NCBI GenBank assembly: GCA_029246685.1
Contig: JAQWMR010000017.1
Coordinates: 1-64,000 of the forward strand
Origin: Acidimicrobiales bacterium
Lineage (GTDB): Bacteria > Actinomycetota > Acidimicrobiia > Acidimicrobiales > Aldehydirespiratoraceae
Reading direction: 5' to 3'
Length of the DNA stretch: 64,000 nt
Within the stretch, counting starts at the first letter, position 1. Each line of letters opens with the position of its first letter. The notes under the pieces were generated by a model that saw only the letters and a program-made list of their open reading frames with translations, ran no database searches and was not told the origin of the DNA. The position numbers and the translations under genes are program-made. Shown piece by piece: positions 26,190 to 34,647 of the stretch.

Positions 26190-26984
26190 ATGGGCCTCCG
26201 AGAATCGTTTGATATGGCGGATCGCGTCGCGATTGTCACCGGTAGTGGGCAGGGAATCGGCCGCTCGATTGCGTGGGGCCTGGCCGATCACGGCTGCGAC
26301 GTCGTGCTCAACGCGCGGCGACTCGACGACCTGAAGAAGACCGCCGCCGGCGTCGAGGAACGGGGCCGCCGGGCGCTCATCGTGGACGGGGACATCCGCG
26401 ACCTCTCCGAGACGATCGCTGATCGCGCGGTTGACGAGTTCGGACGCATCGACGTCTGGGTCAACAACGTCGGCGGGTCTGACGAGAAGGCGACAGCAGC
26501 GCTGATCGACACGCCGGACGAGACCTTTCGCAACCAGCTCGAGCTCAACCTCACGTCCGCCTTCCAGGGCTGCAAGGCCGCGGCGAAGCGCATGGGCCCG
26601 GGAGGCGCCATCGTGAATATCTCGTCAGGGGCCGGAACCCGGGGATCTCCGTTCACCGGGCCCTACGCGGCGGCGAAGGCGGGCATGAACAACATGACGC
26701 AGACGCTCGCCCTCGAACTCGCGCCGAACATCCGAGTGAACGCGGTCGCCCCGGGGCCGGTGATCACCGAAGCGTTCGAGCACGTCCTCACTGACGACCC
26801 CGAGAAGCTGGCGGAGATCACGTCGTCCATCCCGCTCGGGCGCACGGGGACGGGCGACGACATCGCAGGCGCCGTCATCTACCTCGCATCTGATGCCGCG
26901 TCGTGGGTCACGGGGCAGTTGATCCTCGTCGCCGGCGGGCGGACTCAGCGGACGGCGCAGTACACCCCGAAGGAAGAGTCGTGA
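26190..26984 (+). CDS. Short-chain dehydrogenase/reductase (SDR)
   Basis: 264 aa from the ATG at 26190; an internal ATG at 26214 (MADRVAIVTGSG) is an alternative. Motifs: TGSGQGIGRS, NNVGGSDEKA, VNISSGAGTRGSPFTGPYAAAKAG (Ser-Tyr-Lys), NAVAPGPVITEAF and YLASDAASWVTGQLILVAGG. It is the first gene of the operon SDR-Rieske-small ORF-Rieske-ThuA, with a leaderless start 7 nt after operator site 6. GTGA overlap with the next gene. Confidence 0.92.
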   Translation: MGLRESFDMADRVAIVTGSGQGIGRSIAWGLADHGCDVVLNARRLDDLKKTAAGVEERGRRALIVDGDIRDLSETIADRAVDEFGRIDVWVNNVGGSDEKATAALIDTPDETFRNQLELNLTSAFQGCKAAAKRMGPGGAIVNISSGAGTRGSPFTGPYAAAKAGMNNMTQTLALELAPNIRVNAVAPGPVITEAFEHVLTDDPEKLAEITSSIPLGRTGTGDDIAGAVIYLASDAASWVTGQLILVAGGRTQRTAQYTPKEES

Positions 26985-28333
26985 GCGAGGGCTACAGCGG
27001 CGCTCGCTCGCCAGGCATCAGCTACCAGGAGCTGCTCGACAACGACACCCACGAGGTACCGCCGGTGCTGCGCCTGGAAGCCGAGGAGTACCTCGGCAGC
27101 GCCGACGTCGACATCAACCACTACATCTCCCGTGAATTCCACGAACTCGAGTTCGAGCACGTCTGGCGCAAGGTCTGGCAGTTCGCGTGCCGAGAGGACG
27201 ACATTCCGGAGGTCGGCGACTACGTCATCTACGAGATCGTTCGCGACTCGTGGCTCGTGATGCGAACGGCGCCGGACGAGATCAAGGCGTACCCGAATGC
27301 GTGTCTGCACCGCGGTCGTCGGCTGAAGGATCACCCCGGCCAGTGCAGCGAGATCCGCTGCCCGTACCATGGCTACGCGTGGACGCTCGGCGGCGAGCTG
27401 AAAGAGGTGCCGGCTCGCTGGGACTTCGAGCACGTGAACGACGAGGACTTCTCCCTTCCCGAGGCGAAGGTCGACACGTGGGCGGGGTTCGTGTTCCTCA
27501 ACGCCGACCCGGACGCCGAGTCGCTCGCCGACTACCTCGGAGACCTTCCGGAGCACTTCGAGATCTGGGATCTCGAGAACCGCTACACGCAGCTCCACGT
27601 CAAGAAGATCATCCACGCGAACTGGAAGATCGCCCAGGAGGCGTTCTGCGAGGCGTACCACGTCAACGCCACGCACCCGCAGATTCTGGCGTACCTCGGC
27701 GACACGAACAGCCAGGTCGACATCTGGGACAACTTCTCGCGGGCGATCACTCCCGGCGGGACGCCGAGCCCGCTGCTCGAGTGGGTGCCCACCCAGGACG
27801 AGATGATGCGGGCGATGACGGACACCCGTCACGACGAGCCCACGCCGATCCCGCTGACGGAAGACGAATCGATGCGGGCCGCCGGTGCCGAGGCCAGTCG
27901 CGATCGATGGCGTCCCATCGCCGGCGATCGGGTCGACACGATGTCCGACGCCGAGATGATGGACAACCTCGACTACACCGTCTTCCCCAACTTCCATCCA
28001 TGGGGCGGCTTCAACCGGATCGTCTACCGCTTCCGGCCCAACGGCGACGATCACCGCAGCTCGATCATGGAGGTCCTGTTCCTCGCCCCGTACGCGGGCG
28101 AGAAGCCGGCCCCGCGCCCGATCCACTTCCTCGAGGAGCACGAGTCCTTCACCGACGCGCCGGAGCTCGGCACGCTCGGCAAGGTCTTCAACCAGGACCT
28201 GTTCAACATGGCGCGGGTGCAGCAGGGGCTCGAAACCACTCGCAAGCCCGGTGTCACCCTCGGCAACTATCAAGAGCTGAAGATCCGTTGGATCCACGCC
28301 AAGCTCGACGAGTGGTGCGGGGTCTACACGTGA
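26981..28333 (+). CDS. Rieske non-haem iron oxygenase, alpha subunit (3)
   Basis: 450 aa from a GTG overlapping the SDR stop (GTGA), with AAGGAAGAG upstream. The Rieske ligands are C108-x-H110 and C127-x2-H130 (NACLHRGRRLKDH; RCPYHGYAWTLG). The iron site is FCEAYHVNATHPQ (His near 226 and 231). It is a close relative of oxygenase 1 at 13055-14455 over its whole length (same ACREDDIPE.GDY entry and GVTLGNYQE end), which suggests duplication inside the pathway. It is coupled to a 71-aa ORF and then to oxygenase 4. Confidence 0.92.
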   Translation: MSEGYSGARSPGISYQELLDNDTHEVPPVLRLEAEEYLGSADVDINHYISREFHELEFEHVWRKVWQFACREDDIPEVGDYVIYEIVRDSWLVMRTAPDEIKAYPNACLHRGRRLKDHPGQCSEIRCPYHGYAWTLGGELKEVPARWDFEHVNDEDFSLPEAKVDTWAGFVFLNADPDAESLADYLGDLPEHFEIWDLENRYTQLHVKKIIHANWKIAQEAFCEAYHVNATHPQILAYLGDTNSQVDIWDNFSRAITPGGTPSPLLEWVPTQDEMMRAMTDTRHDEPTPIPLTEDESMRAAGAEASRDRWRPIAGDRVDTMSDAEMMDNLDYTVFPNFHPWGGFNRIVYRFRPNGDDHRSSIMEVLFLAPYAGEKPAPRPIHFLEEHESFTDAPELGTLGKVFNQDLFNMARVQQGLETTRKPGVTLGNYQELKIRWIHAKLDEWCGVYT

Positions 28334-28545
28334 GCAACGGGCTCCACCATCCGTTCACCCGGGCGCTCTACCAGCGCGACGACGACCACGACGGCATGGT
28401 CCGCGTGACCGACGGGGATCGTTGGGGCCGCTTCACCTCCGACGGGCGGTGGGTGGAGGGCGACATCCGCGAAGCGGACCCACAGCTCTGCGGTTGGGTC
28501 GCCGGCCCGAAGATGGTCCATCACCGGATCTCCAAGGATCACTGA
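28330..28545 (+). CDS. Small unknown protein between two Rieske oxygenases
   Basis: 71 aa, starting at a GTG that overlaps the oxygenase stop (GTGA) and ending 1 nt before the GTG of the next oxygenase. The sequence is acidic and polar with many aromatic residues (LHHPFTRALYQRDDDHDGMV, TDGDRWGRFTSDGRWVEGD, CGWVAGPKMVHH). I recognise no domain. Tight coupling on both sides makes a real gene likely. It could be an accessory subunit or assembly factor for the oxygenases. Confidence 0.6.
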   Translation: MSNGLHHPFTRALYQRDDDHDGMVRVTDGDRWGRFTSDGRWVEGDIREADPQLCGWVAGPKMVHHRISKDH

Positions 28546-28546
28546 C

Positions 28547-29749
28547 GTGACCCGGGCCGACCTCGTGGCGATGGCCCAGCGCACGCTGGCCCACGCTCGA
28601 GCGGGCACGGCTCCACTGGCGGAGAGCGTGGTCGAAGTGCCGACGCGCACCTATGTCGATCCGAACCAGTGGGCGCTCGAGATGGACCGGATCTGGCGGC
28701 GAGTTCCGCTCGTGCTGGCACCGAGCGTGGCACTGCCGGAGGCTGGCTCCTACGTGGCGCTCGACGTGGCCGAGGTTCCTGTGCTTCTCAGTCGCGGCGC
28801 GGACGGGGAGGTTCGAGCATTCGTGAACTCGTGCGCGCACCGCGGCGCGATCGTCATGGAGGAGGGGCACGGCATCGCCCGACGGTTCACGTGCCCGTAC
28901 CACGGCTGGAGCTACGACCAGGACGGAGCGCTCGGCGGCATTCTCGATCGGGAGGCCTTCGGTGAGATCGAGGTGGATTGCCACGGCTTGACTGCGCTGC
29001 CGTGCGAGGAACGCGCCGGGTTCGTCTGGGGCTCGCTCGACCCGCAAGCGGAGCTCGATCTCGACGCCTGGCTCCTCGGCTACGACGACGTGCTCGATCA
29101 CCTGGGGTTGGCGGGCTGTCACCTGGTAGGTCGCCAGGAGGTCGCCGGCCCGAACTGGAAGGTGGCCTACGACGGCTATCTCGACTTCTACCACCTGCCG
29201 ATCCTGCACAAGGACTCGTTCGGACCCGACTACTCGAACAAGGCGTGTTACGACGCGTGGGGTCCCCATCAGCGCCTGCTTCAGCCCGACGACCGAGTGA
29301 TCGCCGCGCTCGACACCATGCCGGAGGACGACTGGACCGACGAGAAGCTCACCGGCGGCGTGTGGACCGTCTTTCCTGGCATCTCCGTGGCGAGCTTTGA
29401 CGTTGGTGGACGCATGTTCATGGTCTCCGTCCTGTCGCCGGGATCGGCGGTCGGCAGCTCGCGCACCGTCCAGTACTTCTTGGCTCCGTTCGTGCCGGAC
29501 GAAGAGCAGCAGCGGGCGATCGACAAGCGCATCGAGTTTCTTCTCGGCGTCGTGCGCGACGAGGACTATGCGACGGGGCTGCGCATCCAACGAGCGCTTG
29601 CGACAGGTGCAAAGGACCACGTCCTCTTCGGTCGCAACGAGGCGGGTGGCCAGCGGTTCCACGAGTGGGTCGAAGCGCTGGTCGGCGCGGACGACGCTGC
29701 CGCGCTCGCCTCGGTCGTCGCGACAGCTGACGTCGTCCATCAGCCGTGA
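28547..29749 (+). CDS. Rieske non-haem iron oxygenase, alpha subunit (4)
   Basis: 400 aa from a GTG. The Rieske ligands are C96-x-H98 and C116-x2-H119 (NSCAHRGAIVMEE; FTCPYHGWSYD). The iron site is DGYLDFYHLPILHKDSFG (His near 216 and 221). It is more distant from oxygenases 1 and 3, and closer in layout to number 2. Encoded immediately after oxygenase 3 and the 71-aa protein, it may form a mixed system with them or act on the next intermediate. It overlaps the ThuA-like gene by 4 nt. Confidence 0.9.
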   Translation: MTRADLVAMAQRTLAHARAGTAPLAESVVEVPTRTYVDPNQWALEMDRIWRRVPLVLAPSVALPEAGSYVALDVAEVPVLLSRGADGEVRAFVNSCAHRGAIVMEEGHGIARRFTCPYHGWSYDQDGALGGILDREAFGEIEVDCHGLTALPCEERAGFVWGSLDPQAELDLDAWLLGYDDVLDHLGLAGCHLVGRQEVAGPNWKVAYDGYLDFYHLPILHKDSFGPDYSNKACYDAWGPHQRLLQPDDRVIAALDTMPEDDWTDEKLTGGVWTVFPGISVASFDVGGRMFMVSVLSPGSAVGSSRTVQYFLAPFVPDEEQQRAIDKRIEFLLGVVRDEDYATGLRIQRALATGAKDHVLFGRNEAGGQRFHEWVEALVGADDAAALASVVATADVVHQP

Positions 29750-30537
29750 CTGCGATCGTCCTCACGGGCGGCCATCCGTTCGAGTCAGAGCCGTTCTTTG
29801 CGGTGTTCGACGAGATGGAGGGCGTGGACTGGCGCCACCTGGCCCATCCGGATGCCTATGCCCACCTCGCGGCCACCGACCTGAGCGACGACGTGCTCGT
29901 CTTCTACGACATGCCCGGGGTGGAGTTCACCGGGTCCGATCCGCCGATGCGGGCGACGTCACCGCCGGACGAGGTCGTCGAGCTGTTCGAGCGGATGACC
30001 CGTGACGGTGTACCGATGGTGTTCCTGCACCACGCCATCGCGAGCTGGCCGGCCTGGCCGGCGTTCGCCGAGATGCTCGGCGGACGGTTCCACTACGCGC
30101 CGGGATCCTTCATGGGCCAGGACTGGCCTGGCTCGGGCTACCGCCACGACGTCACCCACACCATGGAGGTCCTCGACCCCGATCATCCGGTCTGTGTCGG
30201 GTTGGGCGGCCATTTCACGATCACCGACGAGCTGTATCTCTTCCCCGTGGACGAAGCGGCGGTGATGCCCCTCATGCGGAGTGCGGCGACATTCGCGGAC
30301 ACGGAGTTCTTCTCGGCCGACCTCGCGATTCGCGGTGAGCGCGGCTCCCGCGACGGGTGGGCGCATCCCCCGGGGAGTGACCTGGTGGCGTGGACGACTA
30401 CTGCCGGCGCGTCGACGATCGTGTACCTGCAGTTCGGCGACGGCCCGCAGGCCTACGCCGACCCGGCCTACCGACGCGCCTTGCGCAACGCCATCACGTG
30501 GGCGGCTCGTCGGCCGACCACTCCTGACTCGCCCTGA
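29746..30537 (+). CDS. ThuA-like (trehalose utilisation/glutamine amidotransferase-fold) protein, copy 1
   Basis: 263 aa of the ThuA-like family. TAIVLTGGHPFESEPFFAVF, VLVFYDMPGVEF, MVFLHHAIASWPAWPAF and FTITDELYLFP (the conserved DELY) are diagnostic, and WTTTAGASTIVYLQFGDG closes the domain. The family is linked to sugar and keto-sugar metabolism, but its catalytic role is unsettled. It is the last gene of the SDR-Rieske-Rieske operon. A second ThuA-like gene at 37870 follows an SDR in the same way. The 3' end overlaps a convergent PPOX gene by 44 bp. Confidence 0.8.
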   Translation: MTAIVLTGGHPFESEPFFAVFDEMEGVDWRHLAHPDAYAHLAATDLSDDVLVFYDMPGVEFTGSDPPMRATSPPDEVVELFERMTRDGVPMVFLHHAIASWPAWPAFAEMLGGRFHYAPGSFMGQDWPGSGYRHDVTHTMEVLDPDHPVCVGLGGHFTITDELYLFPVDEAAVMPLMRSAATFADTEFFSADLAIRGERGSRDGWAHPPGSDLVAWTTTAGASTIVYLQFGDGPQAYADPAYRRALRNAITWAARRPTTPDSP

Positions 30538-31006
30538 ACATCTTCGCCCCGTCGTAGCCGATGCGCTGGACGGGCTCGACCTCGAGGATCACTCGATTCG
30601 GCGAGTCCAGGAACTGTTCGAACTCCGCCGCTCGCGCCGCGTCGCCCTGCAGTGCCATGGAGAAGTCGGGATAGAACCACGCCTTCGTCTCGGCGTCGTC
30701 GTGGACCGTGCAGAGGCCCTTGTACGTGACCGTCTTGTTGCGGGGGAGCGGGGAGCCGGTGGAGGTGACCACGATCGACACGCGCGGGTCGCGTCGGACA
30801 GCGTGGACGCGGGCTCGGTGCGCGGCGGCCGTGAGCCAGAACCGGTCGCGGCGCCAGATGTAGGACATGATCACGCCGACCGGCCACCCTTCCTTGTTCG
30901 CCCAGTTGAAGGTGCACTCGTTGTGGGCCAGGAGGAGCTCTTCCGCGCGGTCCGCATCGAGGTCGTAGTTCGCGAGATCCTCGTAGTCGAAGTCGTTGTC
31001 GCTCAT
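30494..31006 (-). CDS. PPOX-fold protein, copy 2
   Basis: 170 aa split-barrel protein paralogous to the one at 6639-7145: LLLAHNECTFNWANKEGWPVG, FWLTAAAHRARVHAVRRDPR, KTVTYKGLCTVHDDAETKAW. It probably binds flavin or F420. It is coupled by a 4-nt overlap to the SDR read from operator site 7. The 3' end overlaps the convergent ThuA-like gene by 44 bp, an unusually long overlap. Confidence 0.8.
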   Translation of the reverse strand: MSDNDFDYEDLANYDLDADRAEELLLAHNECTFNWANKEGWPVGVIMSYIWRRDRFWLTAAAHRARVHAVRRDPRVSIVVTSTGSPLPRNKTVTYKGLCTVHDDAETKAWFYPDFSMALQGDAARAAEFEQFLDSPNRVILEVEPVQRIGYDGAKMFRASQEWSADEPPT

Positions 31007-31761
31007 GTGCCCTCCTTAGGGGCGGGGGAGAACTGGCCGGTGTTCGCCGTGATGCCACCGTCGGCGGGAACGACCGCACCGGTGACGGCGCTCGCCGCCG
31101 GGGAGACAAGAAATGCGAGCACGGCCGCGATCTCCTCGGGCTGGGCCCATCGTTGTAGCGGGATGCGTCGACGCAGACCCTCGAATCGCTCCGGCGCGCT
31201 CGTGAGTCCGCTCGTCATCACCGTCTCCGTCGGACCGGGCGCCACCGCGTTCACCCGGATGTTCTCCGGGCCGAGGTCCAGAGCGGCGGAGCGAACGAGG
31301 TTGAGAGCGGCGCCCTTCGACGTGTTGTAGGCCCACATGGCCGGGTCGCCGGCGATGCCGGAAGTGGATGCCGTCACGACGATCGCGCCGCCGCCTCGCG
31401 CCCGCATCGCAGGAATTGCCGCTCGGATGCCGAGCGCGACGGCCCGGACGTTGACGTCCACCGCGCGATCGAACTGCGCCAGGTCGAGCTCGTCGATGCG
31501 TCCACTCGCCGACGTTCCGGCGTTCAGCACGACGGCATCGAGGCCACCGAAGCGCTCGACCGCCGTCTGTACTACGTGCTCGTTGACGGCCTCATCGGTG
31601 ACGTCACCGATAACCGCGGCGACGTGTTCAGCATCGACCACGCCCTCGCGGTCGAGAGCGACGACGGATGCGCCCTGCTCGACCAACAGCTCGGTCGTGG
31701 CCCGGCCGATGCCGGACCCGGCGCCCGTCACGATCGCGACCCGTCCCTCGTGTGCCTGCAT
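31003..31761 (-). CDS. Short-chain dehydrogenase/reductase (SDR)
   Basis: 252 aa. TGAGSGIGRATTELL, VVALDREG (Asp suggests NAD), LNAGTSASGRIDE, VTASTSGIAGDPAMWAYNTSKG (Ser-Tyr-Lys), NAVAPGPTETVM and SAVTGAVVPADGG. It is the first gene of a two-gene operon with the PPOX-fold protein, divergent from the nitroreductase across operator site 7. Confidence 0.92.
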   Translation of the reverse strand: MQAHEGRVAIVTGAGSGIGRATTELLVEQGASVVALDREGVVDAEHVAAVIGDVTDEAVNEHVVQTAVERFGGLDAVVLNAGTSASGRIDELDLAQFDRAVDVNVRAVALGIRAAIPAMRARGGGAIVVTASTSGIAGDPAMWAYNTSKGAALNLVRSAALDLGPENIRVNAVAPGPTETVMTSGLTSAPERFEGLRRRIPLQRWAQPEEIAAVLAFLVSPAASAVTGAVVPADGGITANTGQFSPAPKEGT

Positions 31762-31778
31762 CGGGCCAAGGTACCCCG

Positions 31779-31800
31779 CGACCTATCAAGCGGTTAGTTT
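31779..31800. promoter_or_regulatory. Operator-like site 7
   Basis: On the minus strand AAACTAACCGC then TTGATAGGTCG. It lies in the 45-bp gap between the divergent SDR and nitroreductase genes. TAGTTT ends 6 nt before the nitroreductase ATG at 31807, consistent with a leaderless transcript. Confidence 0.72.
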
Positions 31801-31806
31801 CACGCC

Positions 31807-32469
31807 ATGGACGTCTACGAAGCGATCTACACGACCCGGGCCATGCGTCGGCTCTCTCCGGACCCGATTCCGGAGGAACTCCTGCCCAAGCTCTTCGACG
31901 CCGCGATCCGGGGACCGAACTCCGGCAACACGCAGCTCTTCCGCTTTCTCTGCGTCACGGACCCGGCGATGAAGAAGACGATCCAAGTCATCTACCGGGA
32001 GTGTCTCGACGAGCTCAACGCCACCCAGTACGCATCGGCCCAGGACACGATCGCCACGGGTGACCCGGATGACCCGGAGGTGCAGCAGACGATGCGGGTC
32101 GACAAGTCCGCTCAGTGGCTGGCGAACAACCTCGACGTCGCGCCGATGCTGATCTTCGTCTTCGGCAAGCCCGGTGGAGAGACGACCACCTACCCGTGTC
32201 TGTGGAACCTCTGCCTCGCCGCCCGATCCGAAGGCCTCGGCACGGCGATCACCTCCCTGCTGAAGCTTCAGAAGGAGCGAGTCGAGGATCTGCTCGGCAT
32301 GCCGAGGGACGACGTGTGGAACATGCACGGCATGATCCCCATCGGGTATCCGACCGGGAAGTGGGGCGTCCCTCGTCGTCGGCCGGCTCACGAAGCCGTC
32401 TACGTCGACACGTGGGGCCAGGCCCCGGAATGGACCGCCGACGACCCTCTCTGGACCGCCCCCTACTGA
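31807..32469 (+). CDS. Nitroreductase-family flavoprotein
   Basis: 220 aa. It starts MDVYEAIYTTRAMRRLSPDPI, the nitroreductase N-terminal FMN-binding pattern, followed by AAIRGPNSGNTQLFRF. The C-terminal GTAITSLLKLQKERVEDLLGMP and IPIGYPTGKWG complete the fold. In catabolic clusters such enzymes reduce enones, nitro groups or act as flavin reductases. It is divergent from the SDR-PPOX operon. The 3' end overlaps the convergent VOC gene by 7 bp. Confidence 0.87.
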   Translation: MDVYEAIYTTRAMRRLSPDPIPEELLPKLFDAAIRGPNSGNTQLFRFLCVTDPAMKKTIQVIYRECLDELNATQYASAQDTIATGDPDDPEVQQTMRVDKSAQWLANNLDVAPMLIFVFGKPGGETTTYPCLWNLCLAARSEGLGTAITSLLKLQKERVEDLLGMPRDDVWNMHGMIPIGYPTGKWGVPRRRPAHEAVYVDTWGQAPEWTADDPLWTAPY

Positions 32470-32924
32470 GCTCGCTCGGCCGCGGCCTTGCGGACCATCG
32501 CGTAGAGGCGGGCGATCGAGTCCGTCTCCTCGTAGATCTCCACGTAGTGGCCGAGTTCGGCGCGAGCATCGTGGATGATGAACGTGCTGCCGGTCGGCGT
32601 CGATGCAGCGATGGCTTCGGGCCAGCCCCGGTCGGCCAACGCTGCTGTGGCCTCTGCCAGATCGTCCACGAAGAACGCGACATGGTGAAGCCCCAGCGGC
32701 GTCCCCGCGGGGACGTGTACCTCGATCAGCTCGACCATCACCTCGCCCCACTGGCCGTAGGCGGCCGAGTGGTCGAACCGCCCCGGCTTGCCGTCCAGAC
32801 GCGCGCCGGTCAGCTCGATGTGGTGACGAATGAAGAACGGCCCGGCCCCGAGGTTCTCCCAGGTCCGGGCCGCTGCTTCGACGTCGTTGACCGCGTACGC
32901 GATCTGTATCGGCTCTCCGAGCAC
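32463..32924 (-). CDS. VOC-superfamily (glyoxalase/epimerase-like) protein
   Basis: 153 aa. IQIAYAVNDVEAAARTWENLGAGPFF opens the first beta-alpha-beta-beta-beta unit, and PLGLHHVAFFVDDLAEATAALADRG opens the second. The metal-ligand positions (His in HHVAFF, Glu in VELIEV and YVEIYEE) are kept. It resembles methylmalonyl-CoA epimerase-like or extradiol-dioxygenase-like VOC proteins. It is downstream of the tandem SDR pair on the same strand (46-bp gap). Confidence 0.78.
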   Translation of the reverse strand: MLGEPIQIAYAVNDVEAAARTWENLGAGPFFIRHHIELTGARLDGKPGRFDHSAAYGQWGEVMVELIEVHVPAGTPLGLHHVAFFVDDLAEATAALADRGWPEAIAASTPTGSTFIIHDARAELGHYVEIYEETDSIARLYAMVRKAAAERAQ

Positions 32925-32970
32925 GATGAGCCGCTCCTCGTCGGGCCGAGCCCCTAGTAGGGCCGACTCC

Positions 32971-33753
32971 CTAATATGGCATTGTCCCGCCGTCTACCGG
33001 GAACATGGCGCCGGTGATGTTGCGACCTGCGCCCGACGCGAGCAGGACCGCTACCGCGGCCACCTCTTCGACGGTGTTGGGCCGCTTGATCGCCGAGTCC
33101 CCGCTGAACGCCTCGATCAGGTTCTCGTACGTACCGAGCCCCATCGCGATCGCTGAGTCCGGTCCGGTCTCACGGACGATGTCCGTTTCGATGAGGCCGG
33201 GCAGGATGGCGTTGACCGTGATCCCGAGCGTGCCCACCTCGTGGGCCGCTGCCTTCACCAGCCCGTTCACGGCGTGCTTCGTGGCGGCGTAGCCGGGGAT
33301 GCCGGGCTTGCCCAGCTTGCCCTCGACCGATGACGTCACGAGGACGCGTCCCGTCTCGCGCGGGATCATGTGCTGCAGCGACTTGCGCATGCCCCAGAAC
33401 ACGTGGTTTAGGTTCCAGTCGACCTCGAGCTTCCACTCTTCGTCGCTCATCTGGAACACGGGTGCGGTCTGCTGTACGCCGCCCGAGTTGAGGCACATGA
33501 TGTCGAGCCGGCCGTAGCGTTCGACAGCGAAGTCGACGATGCCCTCCACATCGGCCTGCTGCGTGGCATCGCCGGCGTAGAACGCGGCGTTGTCGCCCGC
33601 GTCCATCTCGGCGAGACACTGCTGGCCCTTTTCCTCACCTCGGCCGTTCACGACGACCTTGGCCCCTTCCCGGAGGAAGGCTTCGGCCATACCGCGACCG
33701 ATGCTGCGTGTGCCGCCGGTGATGGCAGCAACTTTTCCGTCAAGCTTTCCCAT
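32971..33753 (-). CDS. Short-chain dehydrogenase/reductase (SDR), tandem copy A
   Basis: 260 aa. GGTRSIGRGMAEAFLREGAKVVVNGR (Arg after strand 2 suggests NADP), LNSGGVQQTAPVFQ, VTSSVEGKLGKPGIPGYAATKHAVNG (Ser-Tyr-Lys), NAILPGLIETDIV and MFPVDGGTMPY. It is a direct paralogue of the next gene upstream, copy B, from end to end. A GGAGGAG ribosome site precedes the ATG. Confidence 0.93.
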   Translation of the reverse strand: MGKLDGKVAAITGGTRSIGRGMAEAFLREGAKVVVNGRGEEKGQQCLAEMDAGDNAAFYAGDATQQADVEGIVDFAVERYGRLDIMCLNSGGVQQTAPVFQMSDEEWKLEVDWNLNHVFWGMRKSLQHMIPRETGRVLVTSSVEGKLGKPGIPGYAATKHAVNGLVKAAAHEVGTLGITVNAILPGLIETDIVRETGPDSAIAMGLGTYENLIEAFSGDSAIKRPNTVEEVAAVAVLLASGAGRNITGAMFPVDGGTMPY

Positions 33754-33766
33754 TGTGCTGCTCCTC

Positions 33767-34546
33767 CTAGTAGGGCGACGTGCCGCCGTCGATGGAAATG
33801 AGTGATCCGGTGATGCCGGCGCCCGCCGCGGAGGCGAGCAGGACGTTCACCTCGGCGACGTCCTCGACCTCGTTGAGCCGCTTGATCGCGGACTCCTCGG
33901 AGAACATGGCGAGTAGTTCCTCGTAGGTCATGCCCATGGACTCGGCGGCGCCCGGCCCCTCGGCCATCATCACGTCGGTCTCGATCGCACCCGGACACAC
34001 GGCGTTGACCGTGATGCCGAGCGTGCCGACCTCCTGCGCCGCGGACTTCACGAGCCCGTTGATCGCGTGTTTGGCGACGACGTAGATCGAGAGCGCCGGC
34101 TTGCCCATCTTTCCCTCCACGGAGGAGTTGCAGATGATGCGACCGCTCTCCTGGGGGATCATGTGGTTCAGCGCGGCCCGCATCGTCCAGAAGGTGTGCC
34201 AGAAGTTCCACACCAGGGAGTCCTGCATGGCTTCGTCCGTAAGCTGCGCAACCGGAGCGTGGTTGCTCGCTCCGCCGGCGTTGGCGAAGAGGATGTCGAT
34301 CTTGCCGTAGCGGTCGACTGTTCCTTGGACCAAGGCCTCGCAGTCTTCTCGCTGCATGACGTCGCCGGCGATGAAGTGGACGTTGTCGCCACCGTTCATC
34401 TCGGCGAGCGCCTGCTCGCCCTTCTCGGCGCTGCGTCCGTTGATGACGACCTGCGCACCCTCTCGCAAGAATGCTTCTGCGGTCGCTCGTCCGATGCCGC
34501 GTGTGCCGCCTGTGATGCAGGCCACGCGTCCGTCGAGTTCACCCAT
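33767..34546 (-). CDS. Short-chain dehydrogenase/reductase (SDR), tandem copy B
   Basis: 259 aa, collinear with copy A: GGTRGIGRATAEAFLREGAQVVINGR, NAGGASNHAPVAQLT, NSSVEGKMGKPALSIYVVAKHAING (Ser-Tyr-Lys), NAVCPGAIETDVM and ISIDGGTSPY. The two differ mainly in the substrate loop, so they may act on sequential or stereoisomeric intermediates. It is the first gene after operator site 8, with an AGGGGGA ribosome site. Confidence 0.93.
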   Translation of the reverse strand: MGELDGRVACITGGTRGIGRATAEAFLREGAQVVINGRSAEKGEQALAEMNGGDNVHFIAGDVMQREDCEALVQGTVDRYGKIDILFANAGGASNHAPVAQLTDEAMQDSLVWNFWHTFWTMRAALNHMIPQESGRIICNSSVEGKMGKPALSIYVVAKHAINGLVKSAAQEVGTLGITVNAVCPGAIETDVMMAEGPGAAESMGMTYEELLAMFSEESAIKRLNEVEDVAEVNVLLASAAGAGITGSLISIDGGTSPY

Positions 34547-34589
34547 CTGATTCCCCCTGTCCCGATGCGGGATGGCTGTTGAAGCGCCG

Positions 34590-34611
34590 ATACTAACCGC
34601 GCGATCAATTT
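34590..34611. promoter_or_regulatory. Operator-like site 8
   Basis: ATACTAACCGC then GCGATCAATTT, in the 101-bp gap between the SDR pair and a SnoaL-like gene. TAGTAT, a good -10 element, faces the SDR genes with a leader of about 40 nt. Confidence 0.72.
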
Positions 34612-34647
34612 CGGCAAGTTGCGTCGAATGGCCGCTACGTTTCGGCC

